Assembly: GCA_016748015.1 (NCBI GenBank)
Contig: JAAOMT010000439.1
Coordinates: forward strand, 433,170-497,169
DNA length: 64,000 nucleotides
DNA from: Geosiphon pyriformis
Taxonomy: Eukaryota; Glomeromycota; Glomeromycetes; Archaeosporales; Geosiphonaceae
Reading direction: 5' to 3'
A model generated the notes under the pieces. That model had not been told where the DNA came from, did no database searches, and saw only the letters and a program-made list of their open reading frames with translations. The translations under genes and the position numbers were made by a program. Positions 47,536-56,998 of this stretch are shown here, one piece after another. Positions within the stretch are counted from its first letter, which is position 1, and the number at the start of each line of letters is the position of its first letter.

Positions 47536-48403
47536 TCAGCTCAAGGAGTGTTTTATTTTGGCAAATAGCAGTATTGTTTCTAATAACTCTTGACACTTTG
47601 TTCGTAATGTTTTTCAGTCTATCTATTGCATATGCTGAGAATTAGGTTTTGGCATTAAAATTGTGAACAGTCATCTACTTCCAAATGTTGATTGGTCTAG
47701 ATTGTTCCTTGTTTGGCATCCTGACTCTCATATGATTACTGGCTTTATGAGTTACTATTCTACTGGCTTCCATTCCTATTTTATGAAAGCTTTACATTAT
47801 AAACTGCCTATTGCTATTTGCAAATACCTCTACAATAAACATTACCTTAGTGTGGTGTGTTTGTATTGCAGCAATGTTGAAGTGTTGGATCATGTGTTCT
47901 CTTGTGTGTTTGATGCAGCTGTTTAGCTCTAATTGTTTGTTGATTTTGCTTCTGCTTGGAGAGTTGTTTCTGGTCTATCCCATGCCTTATCTCTTGTGTC
48001 ACAAATGTTATCTGATTGTTTGACTGATTTAGGTCTGGTTGCTTCTCTATGCAAAGGTTTTGTGCTTGTGGATTGGTATTAGAAGGCCACTTCCTGCTTT
48101 GACGACTCTAAAACTGCATCTAATAAGATGGTTGAGTTTGTTTGCAGTTTGTGCTTGTCTTTTAAAAATGATATTTGGCTGGTCTGCTCTAAACATCAAG
48201 CTTTTATGGAGAAACACAGTTTGATCCCTCATGATAGTTCGATTCTTGTCTCAGTGTTTGGTGATATGTTGATGCTTTCAGCTCATGTGATTAGACTGCT
48301 TGGTATTAACAATGCGTTTAGTGTTAGTTTTGGGTTGTGTAGTTCCTGTTGGTTTTTTTTGGTGTTATCTGAGTAGAAAAACTGATCCAAAGTTATGAAA
48401 AAA
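47536..48403 (+). pseudogene. LINE L2 C-terminal piece and 3' end
   Basis: The ORF at 47663-47926 reads HLLPNVDWSRLFLVWHPDSH, YFMKALHYKLPIAICKYLYN and the zinc-finger-like LSVVCLYCSNVEVLDHVFSC (C-x2-C...H-x4-C). The last block is at 48128-48376, matching the end of L1 (6745-6524). A short A-rich stretch (48395-48403) follows, then F2 LTR-like sequence. The 3' UTR seen in L1 is not found here. Confidence 0.78.
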
Positions 48404-49383
48404 TGTAACCAAAATGTGACATAATACAGAATAATGCGCAATAACATTGGATAATGTGTTATAACATAGGATAACATATTATAATGCAGAATAACACAGA
48501 ATAACATGTAATAACGTCAGATAATGTATTATAACATAGAATAACTAGCAATAACATAGAAAAACAAAGCAATAACAGAAATAACAAAACAATAGCTAGC
48601 AATAGTGAAACAATTAAAAGCAATCCTATAAAACCAAAAGAACATATAAAAACAAGTAGTTGTAGAAGTTAGAAAAGAGGACAGATAGATACAAACCTTT
48701 AGACAAGAATCAAATATCCATACCCCTTTATCATTTATTATCTCCCCTATTTCATCTTCTGAAATAAACCAATTATTAAAGAAATCAGAATCACGAATTC
48801 ATGTTCTTAAACTTCATGGAATTTATGTGAATTAACCCTTGTCTCGTACTTTTATTCTAAGACAGATGCTCTTAGCATAACCATCTCAAATGATTAACGA
48901 TTTGGACCAATTGCTCTTGATCACAGCAATTAACAATATTAATTTATCTTTCTTTTCTTTTCTTTTCTTTTTCTTTTTTTTTTCTTTCTTATTTTTTTGT
49001 GGAGCAGTAACATAGTAAAATCAACTGTCTAAGAATAGACTTCATGATAGTCTGGTAAAAGAGGAAAGCTCTCCCTAAGTTTTGGATATTAACATTATCT
49101 TGTTAGCTTATCAGAAGGGTGAAAAGACAATGCCAGACCCTAACAACTGCACTCATTAGCTCAGAAAAGAAAGCTCACATCTATGGAAAATATTGTAATC
49201 GACAAAAAACAAACTCTGTGCCTTATAACAAAAGAACTCAATAGGTAAATTCACATTTAAAAATAAATCTTCAAAGACAAATAATCAAGACTAAGCCAAC
49301 AGAATTACACAGAAGATGCATCCTCAATAATTGAGAGCACCAAATATTACCAGTTCTATTACCCACCAAGTTTACCCTTAACA
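48404..49383 (+). repeat. 5' LTR of F2
   Basis: About 980 bp with a U3 of decamer repeats, a TATAAAA box at 48627-48633, a pyrimidine tract of TTTTC units (about 48950-48990) and an end ...CCCTTAACA. The layout parallels the F1 LTRs (short U3 repeats, TATA, pyrimidine tract) with unrelated sequence. No second LTR is visible for comparison. Confidence 0.62.
48421..48560 (+). repeat. 14 tandem decamers, consensus ATAACATAGA
   Basis: Fourteen consecutive units of exactly 10 bases, nearly all starting ATAAC or ATAAT, lie in the U3 of F2 some 65 bases upstream of the TATA box. Looser copies continue to about 48610. The 10-base spacing puts each unit on the same face of the helix. Confidence 0.88.
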
Positions 49384-49395
49384 TTTGGTACTCTC
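49333..49395. promoter_or_regulatory. Inverted repeat containing the F2 primer binding site
   Basis: GAGAGCACCAAAT (49333-49345) pairs with ATTTGGTACTCTC (49383-49395) at 12 of 13 positions around a 37-base loop. The right arm is the LTR/PBS junction. The left arm looks like the PBS of F1 elements in reverse. Confidence 0.6.
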
Positions 49396-49606
49396 TGTAA
49401 GATTATAAATTCACAGAGACAGAGCATCTCAGAGATACACAAAAGTGGTGACTATTAGAACAATAAGAAAAGACCACTCTTCATATGGAAGAGCACTATT
49501 TCAATATTTTTGAAAAGATTTAAGAATACCAGCAGAAACTACCATCACAGAAAGTAACTTTTACAACTATATCAACACAAAAATCAACTGCTTGTTAGGC
49601 CGCACA

Positions 49607-50397
49607 ATGGACACAGGAAGACTTGGAAAACAAATTCATCAAAGCTTATTAAAATACTTAACAACTACCACTACTTGAGCGATTGCTGAAACCCTATACA
49701 TAGTTGATACAGACATTAAACACTATGTAACAAAACAATTCCCTTAAGTACAACAACCAGTAGAATCTGATTTGGAGGAATATAAATATGGATCTAATAA
49801 TCTCACAACTGCCCAAGACAAATCCACAGTCAACAAGAAATCAAGGATCCTCTTCCCAACAACTCCATCATACTATCAGACATTCCAAAGTAGAATTGTA
49901 TTCAACCCATCCCCAAAAACCCAGTCAGAAACACCACAAACTCTTGGAAATCCACACCCTTGAAATCAACACAATTGGACCAAATCACTAGGAGAATATG
50001 AATTGCTGTTTGGAAATCTTACTCCAGCAGCCAGTCAAACAGAAGGAAACATGTCAACTTGAAAACAGCCACCAGCACAAAACCTAGCAGAATCAGCATC
50101 TCCCCTGACAGAAAAAACAGCTATTTTACAACTTATTGGTTCAAGTGACAAAGGAAAACAACCAACATTAGCACCCAGAGAACACTCGAATATGTGGACA
50201 CCAATCCTTTTAAACATAACCAGTAACACCCTACCCATTAACTGGATCATGGCTTACTGGGATATTGCTAAATTGGAGAAATTTTCTGGTGAAGAAGATA
50301 ATGCATATTTGTAGATTGTGGAAGCCGAGAAAGCAATCACCGCCAATAACTGAGATGATGACAGAGTTATTCAAGTGCTGTAATTTTTTCTAACTGG
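49607..50397 (+). pseudogene. F2 gag, N-terminal part
   Basis: It reads MDTGRLGKQIHQSLLKYL onward with stops at TGA/TAA/TAG codons, most at Trp or Gln positions. A Ser/Pro/Thr-rich region (49770-49960) is followed by the gag domain start IMAYWDIAKLEKFSGEEDNAY and VEAEKAITANN, then DDDRVIQVL and FFLTG, where element D is inserted. The pattern FSGEEDN...A...W...ANN is typical of Ty3/gypsy gag proteins. Confidence 0.72.
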
Positions 50398-50698
50398 TGT
50401 TACCAGACGAAATTAGAGATATCATTGAGCATGAAACTATCTTATAATTCCTATCATTAATTAGCATATATTATCAATTCAAATTATCACTTATTACATT
50501 AGCAAAAAATGTCCGAAATTATCATTTAATTAATAACCCAAATTGTACACAACACAAATGTAACCTAATTGCAATAATCAATCATGCAATACCCTGAACT
50601 ATGTAATATTCAAAAGTTTGCCGAAATGTATTTTTAGTTCAGTGAAATTGTAGAAAATAGCAAAGTTCAAATTCATAGAATAGTGTTACAACAAGTTG

Positions 50699-50706
50699 TA
50701 TAAAAA
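50699..50706 (+). promoter_or_regulatory. TATA box in 5' LTR of D
   Basis: TATAAAAA follows the conserved CAACAAGTTG. The corresponding TATAAAAG is at 59546-59553 (D 3' LTR) and 60814-60821 (E). It is followed within 20 bases by a short hairpin (CTTCTC...GAGAAA), which would lie at or near the RNA start. Confidence 0.65.
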
Positions 50707-51171
50707 GAAGAGCTTCTCTCTTCGAGAAAATATATCTTATTTTAGTTTTATCACTTAGAACCATTCCTACACACACAAAAAGAAATAAATATCAAATAAT
50801 TCAAAAAACCAAATTTTTTTTATTATTTGCACTTGGAAAATCCCCAAGAACCCAACTAACATTTTAAAATTGATTAGCTACCAATTTCAGTAAACTGTTA
50901 GTGACTCCAGGCCTGGATTGAAAACGTTTCTCTTGACAGAATTTCATTTCTTTTACATCTTTTTATTTTTTTCTTTTATTTTCTTACTATAATCATTAGG
51001 GTAGCCTACAGACAAGATTTCTGTAGAAGAGTTGACTTTCACAGCAAAGTAACTATACATTTTAGTGAGCTTCCAGACAAGCAATTCCTGGGAAAGAGTT
51101 GACATTTACTACAACGTAACTACATAAAGTAACTGACACAAAATTGGCCATTCCACTTATAAGCCCAGCAA

Positions 51172-51196
51172 TTCAAATTATAGGAGATAATTTGAA
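51172..51196 (+). repeat. Conserved U5 hairpin, D 5' LTR
   Basis: TTCAAATTAT and ATAATTTGAA make a perfect 10-bp stem around loop AGGAG. The same hairpin is at 60015-60039 (D 3'), 61285-61309 (E, one change) and 16694-16718 (A), and also in the other full LTRs. The loop varies while the stem does not. Confidence 0.8.
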
Positions 51197-51303
51197 GATA
51201 AATTCAGTTACTGGAGGTTCAACCACATCCAGAAAACGTGAATTCACAGCAAACAAGCATCGACAACATTTAAGAAAAGAGACCAAAAACCTCCGATAAC
51301 ATT

Positions 51304-51319
51304 TGGTGCTCTTCCATGG
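51304..51319 (+). promoter_or_regulatory. Primer binding site of element D
   Basis: TGGTGCTCTTCCATGG begins two bases inside the LTR end. E has TGGTGCTCTCTC at 61417. The first ten bases are shared by all F1 copies in which the site survives. Confidence 0.6.
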
Positions 51320-51346
51320 AAATAACACAGCAACAACAAATTCAAA

Positions 51347-52834
51347 GTGGCGACCACCTCAGACATCACAACCTTAGAGTACTATTATCAATCAATTTAT
51401 ACATACTGCAAACAACAATTTGAAATACATGATGGAATCATAGCTTTCAAGAAAACACTTTTTCAATACATCGAAAATCGAATCAATGACTACCTCTTTG
51501 GAAACTATAACATTACAACAGTTAAAAGAGATCTTCTTGAGAACATACTACACTATTCCAACACTGAATCAGAAAACATTAGTGCTGAAGCTTGCGCTAC
51601 TTATTTTGAAGAACTTGATTATAATATCATTCGATTCTGTGAAGAAAAATATCTTGCAAACGCACAATTTGTTTTTGAACTCAAATCTGAACCTGAAACC
51701 AGTAGCAACAAAAGACAAAGAGATAACCGACCTGTTCACACAACACCCATTACTCCCAAAATATCATTCAAACATTTACAAACACCTGAACAAGGAACCA
51801 GTTCAAAACTTCCACTTACTATCACACTTTTTCCAGCTTCACTTGCACAAGCACAAACACCTAATTCACTCTTAAATCGATTTACAAGACCAAAAGATTT
51901 TACATCACTCAGAAGTCCCACCAGACAACAAAAACCCCTTCAAACTAGTTCCAATCTCCTTGATTTTCTAGCTAAAAATCAAAGTGAACACTCTGAGACA
52001 GCAGCAAACGAAGAAAACAACTCTGAAATAACTGAAGAAGAATCAATAAACAGTGAAAAGGAAGAAGACAAAATGACAACATACATTGCAAAAATCCCTG
52101 AATTCAATGGAGAAGATATTGAGACCAGTCCCCAAAAATGGCTTGACCAAGTTACTAAAGCTGGAGATGCAAATGGATGGAATGCTGCCAGAATATTAAG
52201 AACAATTCCCTACTTTCTTAAAGAAACAGCAGGAGAATGGTTTGAAAACTTGGCCACCCCATTCAATGATTGGAACACTTTCAAAGCAGCCTTCCTTGAA
52301 CAGTTCACCAACAATAACACCTCCATCACTCTTTGCAATCGTTTTCAAAATATCAAACAAGAACCCTCCGAATCCATTATGACTTATATTGGGAAATTTA
52401 ACAAACTTCTCAGACAAATTCACCAACTCGAGACAAACAATTATTATTCTGATGCTCAAATCTTGGATCAATTTATTGCTGGTCTAAAAGATAAACTAAT
52501 TAAAAAGGTTTGCATACATGCGCCAGAAGATTTAAACTCTGCCATACAGCATGCAAAAAGATATGAAATGGCCATGGAAGAGGCCAATTGCACAAAAATT
52601 GTAAATTTGGCAATTGGAGAAACCAGCTCAGCAGCCAAGGAAAAAATTGACCAACTCACAAAGAAGGTTGAAAACTATTTCACCAATCAACAACAACAGC
52701 AACCCCAAAGATATTAATCATCCCAAAAACGAAATCAAAATAACTTTGCACCACTTTCTAATAACCAGCCTCAGAATTGCCATTACTGTGGAATCCCTGG
52801 CCACTGGAAAAGAGATTGCAGAAAGCTACAATGA
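51347..52834 (+). pseudogene. Gag of element D
   Basis: MATTSDITTLEYYYQ opens a frame of 456 codons ended by TAA at 52715-52717, a Gln codon in A. Reading resumes in the same frame to the knuckle CHYCGIPGHWKRDC and a TGA at 52832-52834, the shared post-knuckle stop. The gag domain is intact (KWLDQVTKAGDANGWNAARIL, AGEWFENLATPFNDWN, LDQFIAGLKDKL). The N-terminal half differs from A (GIIAFKKTLFQYIENRINDY), as if from another subfamily. Confidence 0.85.
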
Positions 52835-53149
52835 GACCAACAAAATAGGAGTAATCAACGTTACTCTTCACCACAGCAATCTTATTATTAACCACCACCA
52901 CCAGCTTACTATCCACCAAGACTCCAATACCAAAATAACTATCATCAGCCTGCCCCACAGTCATACCAACAACTACTTACACAACATTATCAAGTACCTG
53001 CTCGAAGACTGCTTACACAAAATCAATTCACACCACAAAACTAATACCAAGCAAACAACAATAGAATCAGTTCGAACAACCAATTGGTTTCCTGAAATAC
53101 CATTCAACCAAAACCCAACCACTACCACACTCAACCCAGTTATTTAACA

Positions 53150-54064
53150 ATGCTGGAAGAACAGGATTTTCACCATACTGCACTCTTGGAAGGTAGAGCT
53201 GCAGCACAACAACAACAAAACTCTTCCTATACTCCCACCACAATCCCACCAGCCAGAATCGCTGAAAACGCTAACCTTTCAGATATATTTTCTTTTAAGT
53301 TCGAAGCAAATGAGTTACCATTTCTGCTTAGCAATACAGCTGCCAATAAACAAAAAGCAATCATGGCCATGTACACTGAAGCCGAAGTCGAAAGAAAGAC
53401 AATTTGCTTGATCCTAGACAGTGGATCTGCTGGAAGCATTATCACCTACCAGTTAATACAACAGTTGAAAAGAAATGTTAACCGACCAGCTCAAACAGTA
53501 ATTGTCACTGCTGATGGCATGAAAAAGACCCCAGTAGGAGAAATTGACAATTTTCCGTTCACTCTTGATGGAATCACCATTCCAGTCAAAGTTCTTGTAA
53601 TGGATGCACTCCAATACCAAGCTCTCATCAGAAATGATTGGCTTCAAAAAGCCAATGCTAATCTGAATTGGGAAACACAAGAGTTAACAATCTCCTACCA
53701 AGGACAACATGCCTGGGTACCTGTCATTTGTGGCACATTCAACAAATGCTCTAAAAAAGCCCCGGCTTTTGAATTTGAACTGGAAGAGGAAAAACCCTTT
53801 ATTGAAACATTCATGGCTCTTAGATCAATGTCCAACTGGGCTGATGAAACAGAACAAGAACATTTTACCCTGTACTCTGAACCCGAAACCTCTGAATGGA
53901 ATATACCTTACTCAAAACCCGAACCAAGAAAACAACGCCCCTATATTCCCCTTAAATGTAAAGACTGCCACAAGAAACTATTGTCAATGGGGGCCTGCAT
54001 TTCACCCAAAAAAGAATATGAAAATCATACTTGTTATTACTGCAAGGCTTGCCACAAAAAATGA
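53150..54064 (+). CDS. Protease plus first half of Cys-rich module, element D, 304 aa open
   Basis: The best preserved protease of the set: FLLSNTAANKQKAI, ICLILDSGSAGSIITYQLI (D-S-G), NRPAQTVIVTADGMKKTPVGEI and VLVMDALQYQALIRNDWL. A linker (FETFMAL-like, ETSEWNIPYSKPEPRKQRP) leads into LKCKDCHKKLLSMGACIS and TCYYCKACHKK, ended by TGA at 54062-54064. The upstream linker from gag (52835-53149) has stops. Protease function would be processing of the polyprotein. Confidence 0.84.
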   Translation: MLEEQDFHHTALLEGRAAAQQQQNSSYTPTTIPPARIAENANLSDIFSFKFEANELPFLLSNTAANKQKAIMAMYTEAEVERKTICLILDSGSAGSIITYQLIQQLKRNVNRPAQTVIVTADGMKKTPVGEIDNFPFTLDGITIPVKVLVMDALQYQALIRNDWLQKANANLNWETQELTISYQGQHAWVPVICGTFNKCSKKAPAFEFELEEEKPFIETFMALRSMSNWADETEQEHFTLYSEPETSEWNIPYSKPEPRKQRPYIPLKCKDCHKKLLSMGACISPKKEYENHTCYYCKACHKK

Positions 54065-54493
54065 TGGGGCCATCTAATAAAAAAGAGTGGAAAATGGAAC
54101 AACACCCCTTGTTTGACTTGTGGAGATATGCTACCGGAAGAATGCAATTAGATTAATGTAGCCATGAGAGGAGAAGTCTGCGATCAGACCTGCCAATATG
54201 CTTTATCAATTTCAGAAAAAGTAAAAAGAGGAACACCCTTTAATGCAGCATACAACAGTGCTCTCAACAAACTTTATTACTACTCCCATAATGCTGAAAT
54301 GATTTTTGACCTAGAAATGGCATTAATTAATGGAGCTACCAAAGAAGATGTTCGCCAAATGAAGGAAGCAGAATACATTGAATACACCATGGAATTAGCT
54401 GGATTCAATTACGAAGACGAAGTAGAAGTCTACCACCAAATCACAAGTCACTCCTACCCAACCCAAGAAGCTCAAATTCAATGATTAGAGCAA
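54065..54493 (+). pseudogene. Second half of Cys-rich module, element D
   Basis: The frame goes on with WGHLIKKSGKWNNTPCLTCGDMLPEECN, TAG at a Trp position, then 54164-54484: EVCDQTCQYALSISEKVKRG and the helical stretch to HSYPTQEAQIQ, then TGA (Trp in B). It joins the CKEYIMPCDEQWCPEC start of the dUTPase segment. Confidence 0.75.
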
Positions 54494-55372
54494 ATGAACA
54501 TTAGGCTATGTAAAGAATATATTATGCCTTGTGATGAACAGTGGTGTCCTGAATGCTACGCTCTTAGCATTCCCTTGCTCAGCGAAAATGATGAATATGA
54601 AATTGAATTCGGAGAACTTGAAGCGACAGAAGAAATTGAGACAACACCCATTTATCTCATCGAAAATCAGCCTGCTTTACAACTCAAATATTTCAACAAC
54701 AATGGACAAAGAATAAAACCAGAAAAAGCCCACGAGATCGATGCTGGATATGATTTAAGATATCCAGAAAAAGATACTCTTACTCTCAAATCCAAATTTC
54801 TTACAAAAATCAACCTCAAAATTGCCCTCAAAATCCCATCAGGAGCAATGGTTCAAATTGCTTCTCAATCATCCTTGGCAAGCAAAGGAATCAATGTTAA
54901 AGGAGAAATCATCAATGCTGGATATACAGGAGACATCACAGTCATGTTACAAAATGAAACTGATAAACCTTTTAAAATTGGATATGCTGAAAAAATTGCT
55001 CAAGCTATCTATCTACTCTTAATCAACATTTTGGGTTTACAATTAATTAATCAAAGAGAACAGTTGGGAAAAAGCGAAAGAGGAACACAAGGTTTTGGTT
55101 CAACTGGACATTTCACAGTTCCAGTAAACATAGCTCTCAATGAACAGAAAGAATCTCACCAGATTTTACAACTTCCACAATCAATTACCATTTTACCCTT
55201 TGGAGAACACCCTGAAATTTACATTTGTGAAAAGCCAACAATCACACAACAAATTTTTGAATCAAACAAACAAATCCGCTTGAAACATAATATCTTAATC
55301 CCAAATATTATATTCCAGAAGGAACAAAGAAAGTCTGAGTTACTTTTTACAATTCCAACAATTATCCCATAG
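54494..55372 (+). pseudogene. dUTPase module of element D
   Basis: Motif 1 is DAGYDLRYPE, motif 2 ASQSSLASKGI, motif 3 EIINAGYTGDITV where the catalytic Asp is Asn, motif 4 GYAEKIAQAIYLL and motif 5 RGTQGFGSTG. A one-base loss near 55308 shifts the end (IIFQKEQ instead of IYIPEGTKK). In the original frame the next stop is again TGA at the A/B/D site (55335-55337). The fold is recognisable but should be inactive. Confidence 0.83.
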
Positions 55373-55545
55373 TTTTATTAAATAACTTAGAAATTGGAAT
55401 CATTCACAGCAACATATTTCAACAAGAATTACCCCAAACAGTCCCTGATTTTTCTGAAATTATTGAACATTCACTACCAAAAATCAATCCAAATCCCAGC
55501 TCTGAAAACTACCATGTTGTCATAGAAAAACTATCTCGAATTAAC

Positions 55546-56949
55546 ATGGGACAACTTGAACCACAACAACAGACCCAGCTCAAAGAACTAATTGCAAAAT
55601 TTGCTAATATCTTCATTGAAAACAACAATGACTTAGGAAGAACCAATTTGGTCCAATACCAAATTTATACAGGAGATGCCAAACCAAGAAGACAACAAGC
55701 ATATCGAGTTGCTCCAGAAAGCCACCAATTTATCCGAGAAGAAATACAATGGATGCTTAACAATGGGCTTATCCAATTATCAATGAGTCCATGGGCCTCA
55801 CCAGTGGTCCTAGTTAAAAAGAAGAATGGAAAGATACGATTTTGTGTTGATTATTGACAACTCAACAGTGTTATCATTGAGGATGCTTACCCTCTTTCGC
55901 AAATCGATGACATGTTAGATGCCCTTGGAAAATCTAAATACTTTTCAACATTAGACCTAGAAAGCGAATACTGGCAAGTTGCTATGGATCCCAAGGATCG
56001 CCCCAAAACAGCATTCACAACACAAAGAGAAAACTACGAATTCAATGTAATGCCCTTTGGATTATGCAATGCGCCAGCAACATTCCAAAGACTCATGAAT
56101 GTTGTATATGCTGGACTCCTTTGGAAATCAGTAGTTGTCTATCTTGATGACACTGATGTTTATTCTCCATCTTTTGGACTTTATTTAATTCACCTGCAAA
56201 AAGTTTTTCAATGATTATGTAGAGCAGGATTAAAACTAAACATTGAAAAATGCTATTTTGGAAAAACAAGTTTGGCTTTTCTTGGTTACATAGTTAGTGA
56301 AGAAGGAGTCAAACCAGATCCAGGAAAAATCAGTGCTGTTAAGAACTTCAAAGTTCCACGAAATACTACAGAACTAAAAGGATTCATAGGATTAGCATCC
56401 TACTATCAAAAGTTTATTAAAGGATTCTTGGAAATTGCAAAACCCCTCAACCAGCTCACCACCAAAAACGTGGAATACAAATGGACTACCGAACACCAAA
56501 AAGCTTTTGAAATTCTCAAGGAAAAACTGACAACAGCCCCAATCCTCGCCTACCCAAATTTCAGCAACTGATTTCGACTAGCTACAGATGCTTCATATAC
56601 TGTCTTTGGTGCCATCTTATCACAACTAGATGACAATAGAAATGAGCAAGTAATTGCTTATGCTAGCAGAACATTAAAACCAGCTGAGAAAAACTACCCT
56701 GCCACAGAACTAGAAACAGCAGCCGTAATTTGGGCTCTACACCACTTCAATCTTTATCTCAGGCCTAAAAAATTTGATATTATCACTGATAATATTGGAC
56801 TCAAATAGCTTCAGAACAAAAATACTTAGCTGAATGCAAAACAAATCCGATGGACAGGATTTCTAGCAAATTATCAATACATAGTACATCACAAACCAGG
56901 AAAACTCCACACCAATGTTGATTGTCTCTCCAGAATGAGACAAGATTAG
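55546..56949 (+). pseudogene. Reverse transcriptase / RNase H of element D
   Basis: MGQLEPQQQ start, AYRVAPESHQFIREE, LVKKKNGKIRFCVDY then TGA at 55857-55859 (Arg of VDYRQLN), FSTLDLESEYWQVAMDPKDRPKTAF, FNVMPFGLCNAPATFQRLM and VVYLDDTDVYS with both catalytic Asp kept. TGA occurs at two more Arg codons (56213-56215 and near 56570). RNase H has LATDASYTVFGAILSQL, SRTLKPAEKNYPATELE and TDNIGLK followed by TAG at Trp. It ends with the TAG at 56947-56949. Confidence 0.86.
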
Positions 56950-56998
56950 AAAACAAAAACCAACACTCAACTTAATCAACCAAAAGAGCCAACAAACA

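Larger units (their letters stand above)
13255..48403 (+). mobile_element. LINE copy L2, split into four pieces by LTR elements A, B and C
   Basis: The pieces are 13255-16588, 26389-27921, 36745-37601 and 47536-48403, totalling about 6.59 kb, nearly the same as L1. Protein similarity runs on from one piece to the next: endonuclease and start of RT, then RT, then the connecting region plus RNase H, then the C-terminal zinc-finger-like block. The three inserted elements are all in the opposite orientation. A and B are flanked by matching 4-bp duplications (ACAT and GTGT). L2 ends either in the short A-run just before 48404 or is cut there by the F2 LTR. Confidence 0.85.
50398..51301 (+). repeat. 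5' LTR of element D
   Basis: 904 bp from TGTTAC to GATAACA. Relative to the 3' LTR it lacks an 80-bp block equal to four 20-bp U3 repeats (junction near 50630). The R region is of A type (TTATTTTAG, CCTACACACAC). TATAAAAA is at 50699-50706. The U5 hairpin is at 51172-51196. Confidence 0.93.

Noticed and set aside
48283-48507. Minus-strand frame of 74 codons over the L2/F2 boundary
   Set aside because: Its repetitive residues come from the decamer array read antisense; no coding features.
48395-48620. Decamer repeats as the 3' tail of LINE L2
   Set aside because: The array is followed at once by a TATA box, a pyrimidine tract and an LTR end plus PBS-like site, which fits an F2 U3 better; L1 has no such tail.
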